A stretch of 64,000 nucleotides of DNA, from the NCBI GenBank assembly GCA_964505215.1, contig CAZDGU010000007.1, positions 1 to 64,000 of the forward strand, in the 5' to 3' direction. Each line of letters starts with the position of its first letter. Positions within the stretch are counted from its first letter, which is position 1. This document shows, piece by piece, positions 25,210-34,087 of this stretch. The DNA is from Gracilimonas sp964505215. GTDB taxonomy: Bacteria > Bacteroidota > Rhodothermia > Balneolales > Balneolaceae. Position numbers and translations under genes: made by a program. The notes beneath the pieces were generated by a model. The model ran no database searches and was not told where the DNA came from. It saw nothing but the letters and a program-made list of their open reading frames with translations.

Positions 25210-26195
25210 GAAATGCGCGCATCATAGGAACGGGGATGGCGGTGCCGGATAAGGTAATGCCGAACAGCTGGTTTAACGAGCGCTTAGGGGAAGATGTGGA
25301 TACCTGGCTGCAGGAAAATCTGACCATAAAAGAGCGCCGCTGGATGACTGAAGGCGAGAAAATGAGCGACTTTATTGTGGAAGCCATCGAAAAAGCGCTG
25401 ACCAAGGCTGAACTGAGTCCGGAAGAGATTGACTTACTGGTGGTTTCTACCGACACGCCCGAGTTTATCTCACCTTCTACGGCATCGGTAGTTTGTCACC
25501 GTGCAGGACTTAAAAACGCGGCCAGCTTTGATTTAAACACCGCTTGTGCCGGATTTGTAACGGCTACCGAAACGGCCGTCAACTTCATAAAAGCTGATAC
25601 CCGATACACCAACGCATTAGTGGTGGGCGCGTATGGAATGAGCCGATACCTGAATTTGGATGACAAGAAAACAGTAACGCTTTTTGCTGACGGAGCTTCA
25701 GCGGCCGTATATCAAGCTACGGAGAGTGAAGTTTCTCACCATTTGTCGTCCGACATTCAAACCAAAGGGGAGTATAACGATTATATGGGCATTTATCATG
25801 GTGGTTCGGCTCACCCCGTGGATGAAGAAAGCATTGAGCAGAATATGCACAAGCTGGTTTTTGCCAAAAAATTTCCCAAAGAATTGAATCCGCTTATGTG
25901 GACCCAAATGATTAAAACCGTTGCCGAGCGCGGTGGGTTTGAGGTGAGCGAAATTAAGCGTGCTTTTATGACGCAGATTAACATTAACCAAATTCATGAA
26001 ACCATGGATAATCTGGGGCTGCCTCGTGAAACGGCCACCACCATCATGAGTACGTACGGATATACCGGGTCGGCCGCAATTGGCATGGCGATGGATATTT
26101 CTGCCCGAAAAGGTGAGCTCGAAAAAGGAGATATCATTGTAATGATGGGCTCCGGAGGCGGACTAACCTTCGCCTGTAATGCATTCAGATGGTGA
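25206..26195 (+). CDS. KAS III-like thiolase-fold acyltransferase with altered active site
   Basis: A 329-residue protein of the FabH/KAS III fold. The nucleophile Cys114 is present in NTACAGFVTA, and the C-terminal GSGGGLTFACNAFRW is family-typical. The FabH catalytic His and Asn are not conserved: where FabH has F-x-P-H this protein has F-M-T-Q (Gln247), and YGNTS is replaced by YGYTGS (Tyr276). It can thus load an acyl group on Cys but probably does not carry out ordinary decarboxylative condensation; it may transfer acyl groups or use another nucleophile. It overlaps the SDR gene by 4 bp and lies 27 bp before a symporter gene. The change is too orderly to be decay: the flanking sequence is intact. 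Confidence 0.82.
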   Translation: MRNARIIGTGMAVPDKVMPNSWFNERLGEDVDTWLQENLTIKERRWMTEGEKMSDFIVEAIEKALTKAELSPEEIDLLVVSTDTPEFISPSTASVVCHRAGLKNAASFDLNTACAGFVTATETAVNFIKADTRYTNALVVGAYGMSRYLNLDDKKTVTLFADGASAAVYQATESEVSHHLSSDIQTKGEYNDYMGIYHGGSAHPVDEESIEQNMHKLVFAKKFPKELNPLMWTQMIKTVAERGGFEVSEIKRAFMTQININQIHETMDNLGLPRETATTIMSTYGYTGSAAIGMAMDISARKGELEKGDIIVMMGSGGGLTFACNAFRW

Positions 26196-26222
26196 AATTA
26201 ACATCCAAATAGGAATAATGAC

Positions 26223-27770
26223 ATGGAATTAGCATCGCAAGAATTAGTGGTTGCCGGTTGGGTTCTTATCAGCGTGTATGCGCTGGTAATCCTGTACTTT
26301 GTAATTAAAGGCGCCCGTAACGTCAAAAATATTGATGATTACGCCTTGGGAAGCGTGCTGTTTTCACCCTACGCGGTGGGACTTTCGCTGGCTGCTTCTA
26401 TCACCAGCGCGGCTACCTTTATTATAAATCCGGGATTTGTGGCGCTGTATGGCATCAGCGGCATTCTTTCGATGGCTATTGCGCTGCCTATTGCTGCCTT
26501 GCTTTCACTCATTTTATTGACAAAAGGATTCCGAAAGCACGGCAAATTGGTAAAAGCACTCACCATGGCGCAGTGGATGGAAACCCGCTATAAAAGCAAG
26601 AAATTCGGAATTTTCTTCGCCTTCCTGTCCATGTTGATGATTACATTTATCGTGCTCATTAGCGTAGGGTTGACCAAAGTTCTGGCCAGCTCGCTGAACA
26701 TTCCGGAGTTTTACGCATTGGTAGGTATAGTGGTATTTGTATTCGGTTACATGATGTACGGCGGCGCCAATTCCATGGTGTACACCAACACCATTCAGGC
26801 GCTTTTGATGCTGATTGTAGCCTTTATTTTACTCGGCTCCGGGTACGAGCACTTCAGTAATGGCGTTCATGGCTTTTTAGATAAATTAGCCGCCATCGAT
26901 CCGAAACTTACCACCACAACCAACGATTCCAGCTTCTTATTCCGCGATTATTTTGAAATTTTTGTTGCGCAATTTATAGTGGGTATTGCCATCATTTGTC
27001 AGCCCCACATTCTCACTAAATCGCTGCTGCTAAAAAGTGATGACGACGTAAACAAATACCTCGCTACCGGTATTATCGTCCAATTTTTGTTTTTCTCGGT
27101 TGTAGCGGTAGGCTTATTTATTCGGCTCACTTTCCCGGACCTGACGGTGAACGGAGAAGCCATTCCGATGGATGGACTCGTTTCCGCTTATGTAGTCAGC
27201 GAGTTTCCCGTTTTTGTAGGGTTGATTTTGGTGATGGGTCTTATTTCAGCAGGATTATCCACGTTGGAGGGTTTAGTTCAAACCTTATCAACCACGGTAA
27301 CCAAAGATATTTTACAGCCTCTTTTTGGTGATAAAATTGGGATGAACGGAGAGAAAGGAAACTCCGTATTCGTCAACAAAATTGTGATTGCAGCTATGGC
27401 CATTGCAACTATTGTTATTTCGTGGGATCAGATTGTAAATCCAAAATTAAGTGTAGGAATTTTTGCTCAAAATGGAGTGTATGCTTACTTCTCGGCTGCT
27501 TTTGTGCCCATTCTTTTTGGAATGTTTTTCAAAAATGTTTCTCTGAAGGCTGTTTTTTCCGCCTCTGTGGTAGCCGTGATTTCTCACTTCACCATGTATT
27601 ACGCCATGCTGCCCGTTCCGTTCACAAAAGCCACCGGTGAGAATCCCGGTGTGGCCGCAGCGGTAGCCATTGTGCTTTCACTGGCAACGGTGTTACTAAT
27701 TTCAGCCATAGAAGGGAAATCCCTGAAAACAGTAGAAGAAGTTCCCACTCCCGAAAGCCAAAAAGCGTGA
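26223..27770 (+). CDS. Sodium:solute symporter (SSS family)
   Basis: A 515-residue inner-membrane Na+-coupled carrier with about 13 helices. TM1 is at about 10-30 (VVAGWVLISVYALVILYFV); the Na+-site region GLSLAASITSAATFIINPGF and the GLISAGLSTLEGLVQTLSTT segment match the SSS family, especially the acetate/pantothenate-type branch. It is embedded in the operon between the KAS III-like and hydrolase genes, with the next start 1 bp after its stop, so it probably imports the carboxylate that the acyl-CoA ligase activates. It is only a distant paralogue of the carrier at 21979. Confidence 0.9.
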   Translation: MELASQELVVAGWVLISVYALVILYFVIKGARNVKNIDDYALGSVLFSPYAVGLSLAASITSAATFIINPGFVALYGISGILSMAIALPIAALLSLILLTKGFRKHGKLVKALTMAQWMETRYKSKKFGIFFAFLSMLMITFIVLISVGLTKVLASSLNIPEFYALVGIVVFVFGYMMYGGANSMVYTNTIQALLMLIVAFILLGSGYEHFSNGVHGFLDKLAAIDPKLTTTTNDSSFLFRDYFEIFVAQFIVGIAIICQPHILTKSLLLKSDDDVNKYLATGIIVQFLFFSVVAVGLFIRLTFPDLTVNGEAIPMDGLVSAYVVSEFPVFVGLILVMGLISAGLSTLEGLVQTLSTTVTKDILQPLFGDKIGMNGEKGNSVFVNKIVIAAMAIATIVISWDQIVNPKLSVGIFAQNGVYAYFSAAFVPILFGMFFKNVSLKAVFSASVVAVISHFTMYYAMLPVPFTKATGENPGVAAAVAIVLSLATVLLISAIEGKSLKTVEEVPTPESQKA

Positions 27771-27771
27771 C

Positions 27772-28821
27772 ATGAAGGCTATTAAATCAACATATCATTC
27801 CACGCAGCGTTTGCGTATTCATGCGCTGCAAAATCAGCTTCAGGCAGGCAGGGCAACGATTGTATTTCTGCATGGGAACGCTTCTTCATCCATTTTTTGG
27901 AAAGAGCTGATGACAAAAATGTCCGGTTCACACAACGTAATTGCCCCGGATTTACGTGGTTACGGAAAAACGGAAGACAAGCTGATTGATGCCACCAAAG
28001 GCTTCCGTGAGCAGGCCGAAGATGTGATTGGGTTGCTGAACATGCTGGGAATTGAGCGATTTCATATTGCAGGCCACAGCATGGGCGGCGGAGTGACATA
28101 TGAACTCATCATAAATCATTCTTCTCAAATTCAAACCGCTGCATTCGTGAATCCGGTTTCGCCTTATGGTTTTGGCGGAACGAAAGGGGTGAAGGGTGAA
28201 CCGATTTGGGATGATTTTGCAGGAACCGGAGCCGGAGCCGTTAATCCGGAATTTGTGCAGAGAATAAAAGAAAAGGATCGCTCTGAAGATGATCCAAATG
28301 CGAGTCCACGTGCCGTAATGAATGCTTTTTACTGGAAGCCGACGTTTAGAGCTCCCAATGAAGCTGAGCTTTTAGAAGGACTGTTGGAAGAGAAAATCGG
28401 AGATCAAAAATATCCCGGTGATTCGGTGAAATCAGCAAATTGGCCATTTTTTGCTCCCGGCATATTTGGCCCGGTCAATGCTGCTTCCCCAAAATATAAT
28501 ACTGATTTAGCCGAGCGACTTATTTCAACCCCGGAAAAACCAAAGCTATTATGGATTCGAGGCTCTGATGACCTCATTGTTTCTGACCAATCGCTGTTTG
28601 ATATGGGCGTTTTAGGGAAAATGGGACTGATTCCCGGCTATCCGGGTGAGGAAGAATATCCGGCTCAACCCATGATAGCACAAACCCGGCACGTTTTGGA
28701 ATCTTACCAAAAAGAAGGCGGAGAGTTTACAGAAACAGAAATCCCCGAAACCGGACATACGCCTTTTATAGAAAAACCGGAAGAGTTTTTAGACCAATTT
28801 TTAACGCACATAGCGAGGTAA
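27772..28821 (+). CDS. Alpha/beta hydrolase
   Basis: A 349-residue cytosolic hydrolase; no signal peptide is present. The oxyanion HGNASS is at about 35-40, the nucleophile elbow GHSMGG carries Ser103, the acid is in RGSDD (Asp266 or Asp267), and His329 is in ETGHTPF, a complete triad. A large insert of about 130 residues between the nucleophile and the acid forms a long cap domain (EPIWDDFAGTGAGAVNPEF, KPTFRAPNEAELLEG) and suggests a bulky or specific substrate. It is in the middle of the operon, between the symporter and the ligase. It could be an esterase, thioesterase or C-C hydrolase. Confidence 0.85.
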   Translation: MKAIKSTYHSTQRLRIHALQNQLQAGRATIVFLHGNASSSIFWKELMTKMSGSHNVIAPDLRGYGKTEDKLIDATKGFREQAEDVIGLLNMLGIERFHIAGHSMGGGVTYELIINHSSQIQTAAFVNPVSPYGFGGTKGVKGEPIWDDFAGTGAGAVNPEFVQRIKEKDRSEDDPNASPRAVMNAFYWKPTFRAPNEAELLEGLLEEKIGDQKYPGDSVKSANWPFFAPGIFGPVNAASPKYNTDLAERLISTPEKPKLLWIRGSDDLIVSDQSLFDMGVLGKMGLIPGYPGEEEYPAQPMIAQTRHVLESYQKEGGEFTETEIPETGHTPFIEKPEEFLDQFLTHIAR

Positions 28822-28825
28822 AAGC

Positions 28826-30340
28826 ATGAATGAAGCAAGCAAGCATATCGAAATTGACTGGATTAAACGATGGGCGCTGTATTCTCCCAATAACGTTGCG
28901 CTGAAAAGTGTAGAAGACGATTCGGAGCTTACGTATCAGGATTTTTACGAACGTATTTTGCGTACGGCCGCTTACCTGAGAGATGCCCAAAAGGTTGAAA
29001 AAGGAGACCGGGTGGCCGTGCTTTCCATCAACCGGATGGAATATGTGATTTTGTTTTTTGCCATTCAGCGAATTGGCGGAATTATGCTGCCTCTGAATTT
29101 CAGGCTGGCGGCTCCCGAAATTTCATATCAGCTGAAAGATGCCGATGCAAAGCTGCTGGTGTACGAGCAATCGTTTCAAGAAACGGTAGATAAGCTGGAT
29201 GTAAAGCCGGATTCGTTCATCAATTTTGAAGACTCGGATGGACTTTCCGGGATCATGACTTCAACCCAAAAGCCGAAAGAAATTGAGCACGTTGGGGATT
29301 TTGAAGATGCCTGCATGATTTTATACACCTCCGGAACCACCGGACGGCCAAAAGGTGCCGTCATTACGCATAAAATGCTGTTTTGGAATTCTATCAACAC
29401 GGGCTTGAGGCTGAATCTCACCCAAAATGATGTTTCCATTACGTTTGCGCCATTCTTTCACACGGGCGGATGGAATGTGCTGACCACGCCGCTGCTTCAT
29501 CGCGGAGCTACGGTTTTACTGATGAAAAAGTTTGATGCTGATAAAATTCTCACTTTATGTGATGAAGAAGAAGTGAGCATCCTGTTTGGCGTTCCTACGA
29601 TGATGGACATGATGTATCGTTCGGAGAAATTTGCATCAAGTTCACTCCAAACCGTACGATACGCCATTGTTGGAGGCGAACCCATGCCGCTTAATTTAAT
29701 TGATGCCTGGCAGGAAAAAGGAATTCCGGTCCGCCAGGGATATGGGTTAACCGAGTTTGGGCCGAATGTGTTTTCATTAAATCAGGAAGATTCGAAGCGA
29801 AAAATTGGTTCCATCGGTTTTCCCAACTTTTATATAGACACCCGCGTAGTAGATAACCAAGGAAATGACGTTCCACAGGGTGAACTTGGCGAACTGATTT
29901 TAAAAGGTCCCGTTTGCATGAAAGAGTACTGGAATAATCCGGAAGAAACCGCCAAAACGGTAGTAAACGGCTGGATGCACACCGGCGACATCGTTCGGGT
30001 GGATGAGGAAGGATACTTTTATGTAATTGACCGAAAGAAAGAAATGTTCATCAGCGGTGCAGAAAATGTGTATCCCGCCGAGCTGGAGCATGTGTTCCGT
30101 ACGCATCCGGCCATTCGGGATATTGCTGTAATTGGCGTTCCTGATGAAAAATGGGGAGAAAGCGGAAAGGCTTTCATCGTGTTAGAAGACGGAAAAACGG
30201 CTTCGGCCGAAGAGCTTCAGGAATGGGCCAGAGAACGTTTAGCCAAATTTAAAGTGCCTAAGCATTATGCATTTCTCAAAGAATTACCCACCAGCGACAG
30301 CGGTAAAATTCTAAAAAAATTATTGAAAGAGGATGGATAG
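28826..30340 (+). CDS. Acyl-CoA synthetase (AMP-forming ligase)
   Basis: A 504-residue ANL-superfamily ligase that activates a carboxylic acid through an acyl-adenylate to its CoA thioester. The P-loop YTSGTTGRPKG is near residue 170, the GYGLTEFGPNV motif near 308, and the hinge region is RKKEMFISGAENVYPAE. The catalytic Lys is Lys494 in SGKILKK. Length fits short- to medium-chain ligases such as the fatty-acid-CoA or CaiC-like types. It follows the hydrolase by 4 bp and precedes the MaoC gene by 3 bp, so activation and hydration are coupled in expression. The substrate chain is not predictable. Confidence 0.9.
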   Translation: MNEASKHIEIDWIKRWALYSPNNVALKSVEDDSELTYQDFYERILRTAAYLRDAQKVEKGDRVAVLSINRMEYVILFFAIQRIGGIMLPLNFRLAAPEISYQLKDADAKLLVYEQSFQETVDKLDVKPDSFINFEDSDGLSGIMTSTQKPKEIEHVGDFEDACMILYTSGTTGRPKGAVITHKMLFWNSINTGLRLNLTQNDVSITFAPFFHTGGWNVLTTPLLHRGATVLLMKKFDADKILTLCDEEEVSILFGVPTMMDMMYRSEKFASSSLQTVRYAIVGGEPMPLNLIDAWQEKGIPVRQGYGLTEFGPNVFSLNQEDSKRKIGSIGFPNFYIDTRVVDNQGNDVPQGELGELILKGPVCMKEYWNNPEETAKTVVNGWMHTGDIVRVDEEGYFYVIDRKKEMFISGAENVYPAELEHVFRTHPAIRDIAVIGVPDEKWGESGKAFIVLEDGKTASAEELQEWARERLAKFKVPKHYAFLKELPTSDSGKILKKLLKEDG

Positions 30341-30343
30341 ATT

Positions 30344-30772
30344 ATGAAAACTTCAGCCCTTTTAACCATTCATGATTTGGAAGTGAGCCAAAGAGCAGAG
30401 CTTGTCAGGGAAATTACCGCATCGGACGTTTATGCCTTTGCCGAGCTGACGGGAGATAAAAATCCCATTCACATGGATAAAGAATATGCCGAGCAAACAT
30501 TCTTCAAACACCAAATAGCGCATGGCGCATTGCTGACCGGGTTTATTTCTGCGGTATTTGGAATGAAGCTCCCGGGCCCAGGAGCCATCTACCAAAAACA
30601 AGAACTCAGTTTTTTAAAGCCTGTCTATTTTGGAGATGAAATTACGGCATTTGTAGAAGTAGAAGAGATTGTCAAAGATAAAAACAGAGTCATTTTTAAG
30701 ACCAGCTGCATCAATCAAAACGGTAAGATAGTTGCAGAAGGAGCTTCCGTTTTATTACCGGCAAAAAACTAA
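30344..30772 (+). CDS. MaoC-like (R)-specific enoyl-CoA hydratase
   Basis: A 142-residue hot-dog-fold hydratase of the MaoC/PhaJ type, acting between 2-enoyl and (R)-3-hydroxyacyl thioesters. The hydratase 2 signature is FAELTGDKNPIH, with the catalytic Asp38 and His43. The AHGALLTGFISAVFG helix and the acyl-site segment are typical. It is the fourth acyl-handling enzyme of the operon, and the (R) product would match the FabG-like reductase. It is followed 41 bp later by a lipoprotein gene of the same transcript. Confidence 0.9.
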   Translation: MKTSALLTIHDLEVSQRAELVREITASDVYAFAELTGDKNPIHMDKEYAEQTFFKHQIAHGALLTGFISAVFGMKLPGPGAIYQKQELSFLKPVYFGDEITAFVEVEEIVKDKNRVIFKTSCINQNGKIVAEGASVLLPAKN

Positions 30773-30812
30773 ATAACAACCATCATTAAACAAAAATCAA
30801 AAGGTAAAAACC

Positions 30813-31316
30813 ATGAAAAAGTTAATTTATAGTTTATTAGTAGTTGCATTAGCCCTTACCGGCTTTGCCTGTGGCTCAAGCTCAACAGGTGGCGACAAAG
30901 ACGAAGTAGAAGCCATTGTAGGAAACTGGGTTTCTGAAGGCGCAGATAACGTGGCTATTGGTTTACAAATGTTAGCCAAAACAGCACGCATAGAAGCTAC
31001 CTTCGAAAAAAATGACACCTACACGGTAGTTTCTACCGACAGTGCAGGTGCGGATGTAACCTTCACCGGAACGTTTCAATTAGGCGACGAGACCGATTCC
31101 GGAATCAGAACAATTACCCTTCAGCAAAACGAACCTACTTCTGTAGTTTCAGAAGGAATTTTCCAGATTGAAGGAAATACCATGACGTATGAAGTTATTC
31201 AAACCGAACCAAGTATTGGCGCAGAAGCCCCAACCGTAGAAGGTGGCTTTGGCAGCACCTTGGTAAACGGTGATGTAACCGGCGTTCTTTGGATTCAAAA
31301 ATTCGAAAAGCAGTAA
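30813..31316 (+). CDS. Small lipoprotein, lipocalin-like
   Basis: A 167-residue lipoprotein with the SPII signal MKKLIYSLLVVALALTGFAC (Cys20). The mature part is a likely beta barrel (GNWVSEGADNVA, TARIEATFEKNDTYTVVST, VTFTGTFQLGD), reminiscent of lipocalin-like proteins that bind small hydrophobic molecules. It is the last gene of the operon before a strong terminator, suggesting that it binds or presents the pathway substrate at the outer membrane. I do not recognise a named family; the lipocalin resemblance is by pattern only. Confidence 0.7.
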   Translation: MKKLIYSLLVVALALTGFACGSSSTGGDKDEVEAIVGNWVSEGADNVAIGLQMLAKTARIEATFEKNDTYTVVSTDSAGADVTFTGTFQLGDETDSGIRTITLQQNEPTSVVSEGIFQIEGNTMTYEVIQTEPSIGAEAPTVEGGFGSTLVNGDVTGVLWIQKFEKQ

Positions 31317-31329
31317 GCTTTACACGTTT

Positions 31330-31372
31330 GAAGTAAGTTCAACCAATAACCGGTTGAGCTTGCTTCTTTTTT
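31330..31372 (+). terminator. Rho-independent terminator of the regulated operon
   Basis: A 15-bp stem, with GAAGTAAGTTCAACC (31330-31344) pairing to GGTTGAGCTTGCTTC (31352-31366) through two G-U wobbles, loop AATAACC, then TTTTTT. It closes the transcript that begins before 24481. Confidence 0.9.
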
Positions 31373-31467
31373 GCTAACCTCATCAACATCTGATTAGGTA
31401 TATCTAAAACCCACATTTTGTGAGGTTTATCTTCTATTTAAGTTTAAGTATGCAAACACAAGCTATT

Positions 31468-33063
31468 ATGAAAAAAGCTACACTTGCTGTCTTATTTTTT
31501 ATGCTGATTGGAGTAACGGCACAGGCCCAGCTTCGCAATCAAGACAGTAAAACTCTTACCCAAACTGAGGAGAAACAAAAAGAAAAGGAGCGCTTAGAAG
31601 ATCCCATTCCTAAAGAACTTACATTTATAGGATACTCCTTTTTCAGAACTACGACTTCTAACATAACGCCCACAAATGATGTGCTGCAAGGTCAGGTTAT
31701 TGGGCGGATGTTTGGGAGAAACTCTACAGAAACGGTGAACAGAACAGCGGTTTATACCGAGCAGCGTTTTGTGCCTCTATTCATTTACCAACCAAAAATT
31801 CTGGATGGTTTTGCCACCTTCAGAGGCCTGTTCAAAATTGACTATACCTGGGGTGATCAATCTTATGGCGTAGGAAATAACCGGGGCGGTGGATTGAGCG
31901 GCGGTCAGGTAAACTTGCAAACCCTGATGGCTAACGTAGATTTACGTCCCAAAGACAGCTGGTGGAACTTAGTGCTGGGAATGCAGCGCATTTTTGACAG
32001 TCCGCACGACCCAAATATTGAAGGACTGGATTTATTTCAAACCTCCGGCTACAAGCTTTCTTTTTGGGGAACGCAGGCCGTAGGAGCCAGCTGGTTTGCG
32101 CGACCGCATCAGGCTATAAAAGCACGATTGGGATTTTTCCAGCTTTGGGAAAATCAGGTAAGTCGCGACCAGGATGTATATATAACAATGGCGGATATTC
32201 TCACACTGCCTCACCCAAAATTAGAGTTAGGATTTAATGCCTGGTACCTGCGCGATACGGCAAGAGGAGCCGGCGGAGTTTCCATTTTGGGACAGGGCTT
32301 AACCAGTGCTCTGGCCGACTATAACGGTGCCACCCGAATTGATTTAGGCGGCAAAGATCAGCGCTACAAAGCCGATATTTTATGGTTAGGAACCAACGTG
32401 AACTGGAACCGTAATTTTGTACACGGTCCATTTCAATTTGATGCGTATGTAATTTCAAACTTAGGAAAGGTAAGTCCGGATGATCCGGCAAAAGAAGACA
32501 TTAGCGTTTTTGGAACGAGCGCAAACGCGTCCTTTTCTTACCGGTATGGAATGACCAATAAAGACAAAATGTGGCTCGAAGTTTTAGCCACTACCGGCGA
32601 TGCTGATGGTGCTCAAGACGGAACGCTAAACAGCGTGCTAACCGGAAACGTGTGGGGATCTCCAGTAGGTATTTACAGCGCGCATAAATCACTGCTGCTA
32701 TTTCCCGATCCGCAGGTTGTGAGCCGATATTATTCTATGGTACACGATATTTCTAACATGGGATTGGGTGTAACCGGCGGCTCTGTAAACTTCATGAAAG
32801 CGCTGATTCCACATAAATTCAGCGCAAAAGTAGGAGGGGCGATTGCCTACAGTAATTTCAGTTTAGAAAATGGCGGACATCACATTGGGACAGAAATTAA
32901 CGCCGAACTTAAATATGACTTAAAAGTATTTCTGACGCTTGGATTAAGCGGAGGCTACGCCATCACCGGCGATTTTTATGATGCGCCCTCAGCCACAGAG
33001 CAGGGAGTAAATCCCATTAATCCGTGGACGTTATTTATGTCGCTAAATTGGTTAATGTTTTAA
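31468..33063 (+). CDS. Outer-membrane porin-like beta-barrel protein
   Basis: A GTG at 31420 and an ATG at 31450 are also in frame, but the ATG at 31468 gives a clean signal peptide, MKKATLAVLFFMLIGVTAQA, and 531 residues. The mature protein shows alternating strands rich in Gly and aromatics (FRGLFKIDYTWGDQSYGVG, FSYRYGMTNKDKMWLEVLA) and ends in a C-terminal aromatic (LNWLMF), a barrel signal. The layout loosely resembles alginate-export-type porins, but no signature is strong enough to name it. It lies behind the operon terminator and directly before a lipoprotein hydrolase (1 bp gap), so it may supply the outer-membrane pore for that substrate. Confidence 0.7.
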   Translation: MKKATLAVLFFMLIGVTAQAQLRNQDSKTLTQTEEKQKEKERLEDPIPKELTFIGYSFFRTTTSNITPTNDVLQGQVIGRMFGRNSTETVNRTAVYTEQRFVPLFIYQPKILDGFATFRGLFKIDYTWGDQSYGVGNNRGGGLSGGQVNLQTLMANVDLRPKDSWWNLVLGMQRIFDSPHDPNIEGLDLFQTSGYKLSFWGTQAVGASWFARPHQAIKARLGFFQLWENQVSRDQDVYITMADILTLPHPKLELGFNAWYLRDTARGAGGVSILGQGLTSALADYNGATRIDLGGKDQRYKADILWLGTNVNWNRNFVHGPFQFDAYVISNLGKVSPDDPAKEDISVFGTSANASFSYRYGMTNKDKMWLEVLATTGDADGAQDGTLNSVLTGNVWGSPVGIYSAHKSLLLFPDPQVVSRYYSMVHDISNMGLGVTGGSVNFMKALIPHKFSAKVGGAIAYSNFSLENGGHHIGTEINAELKYDLKVFLTLGLSGGYAITGDFYDAPSATEQGVNPINPWTLFMSLNWLMF

Positions 33064-33064
33064 A

Positions 33065-34027
33065 ATGGTGAATGAAATGATGAAATTATTAAAAATCAGT
33101 ATCGTAACGCTGCTTATAGCTTTTGTGCTTTCAGGCTGTGCCGGAATTCGTTATGCCGATAAAGAGCCGCTTCCATTCAAAGAAATCGATTATGGATTTC
33201 AGGTTGAATATTTAGAAGGCGAGCCAACCATAGCTTATATAGATGAAGGTGCCGGAGATCAAACCTTATTATTAGTTCACGGACTGGCAAGTAATGCCGG
33301 TTTTTGGAGATATAATATTGAGGCTTTGGCCGAAAATTACAGAGTTATAGCTGTGGATTTGCCCGGTTATGGAAAATCCTCAAAAGGAGATTATCCATAC
33401 GGAATGAGCTATTACGCCTCACAAATTGAGCGATTTATAAACGAACTGAATCTCAAAAATGTGACCTACGTTGGTCATTCCATGGGCGGACAAATTGGCC
33501 TCACGCTGGCCATCAATTCTCCCCAGGCAATTGATGAATTAATACTGGCAGCACCGGCCGGAATTGAAAAATTTGATCGTGGAGAAGGCCAATGGTTAGC
33601 CAATGCTTTGACCATGGAAGGAACCGTAAAAGCAACGGAGCCGCAGGTGAGAGCTAATCTTTCCATAAACTTTTACCGGTGGAGTCCCGAGTTCGAATGG
33701 ATGGTAGAAGAACGGGTGCGAATGGCCAAAACGGACGAAATGAAAGAATTCGCTTACGCGGTAGATCAATCCATTAAAGCCATGATTGCTGAACCGACCA
33801 CAGATTATCTGGAGGAAATCACTCATCCAACCACCATTATTTATGGAAAATACGATGGTCTTATTCCCAACCGGTACCTCAACCCCGGCTTCCCGGCTGA
33901 TGTATTTGAAACCGGAAATAAACTCATCCCAAACAGCAAGCTGGTAGAAATAGACAAAGCCGGCCACATGATTATGATCGAAAAGTCCGCTGCGTTTAAT
34001 GAAGCGGTGCTGAACACACTGGAATAG
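33065..34027 (+). CDS. Alpha/beta hydrolase lipoprotein
   Basis: A 320-residue exported hydrolase. Its lipobox ILSGC-like segment, FVLSGCAG, places the lipid Cys near residue 25; the ATG at 33077 or 33080 is an alternative start. The oxyanion motif VHGLASNAGF is near 75, the nucleophile elbow GHSMGG holds Ser139, and the acid is in YGKYDGLIP and the base in KAGHMIMIE. The family includes lipases, esterases and ring-cleavage hydrolases. A membrane-anchored location next to an outer-membrane barrel suggests that it releases an acid from an extracellular or periplasmic ester. It precedes a bidirectional terminator. Confidence 0.85.
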   Translation: MVNEMMKLLKISIVTLLIAFVLSGCAGIRYADKEPLPFKEIDYGFQVEYLEGEPTIAYIDEGAGDQTLLLVHGLASNAGFWRYNIEALAENYRVIAVDLPGYGKSSKGDYPYGMSYYASQIERFINELNLKNVTYVGHSMGGQIGLTLAINSPQAIDELILAAPAGIEKFDRGEGQWLANALTMEGTVKATEPQVRANLSINFYRWSPEFEWMVEERVRMAKTDEMKEFAYAVDQSIKAMIAEPTTDYLEEITHPTTIIYGKYDGLIPNRYLNPGFPADVFETGNKLIPNSKLVEIDKAGHMIMIEKSAAFNEAVLNTLE

Positions 34028-34047
34028 CAACTAAATTTGTTGATCCA

Positions 34048-34087
34048 AAAACCCCTTATTTGTTTAGGCAGATAAGGGGTTTTTTAT
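34048..34087. terminator. Bidirectional rho-independent terminator
   Basis: AACCCCTTAT pairs with ATAAGGGGTT over a 12-nt loop; T-runs flank both sides. It serves the hydrolase gene on the plus strand and the DUF4199 gene on the minus strand, whose ends converge here. Confidence 0.92.

Noticed and set aside
24481..30772. An OleABCD olefin-synthesis cluster
   Set aside because: Only gene classes overlap. OleA keeps His and Asn, OleB is a haloalkane-dehalogenase-type enzyme, and OleD is an extended SDR; here the KAS III-like active site, the hydrolase and the 242-residue SDR do not fit.
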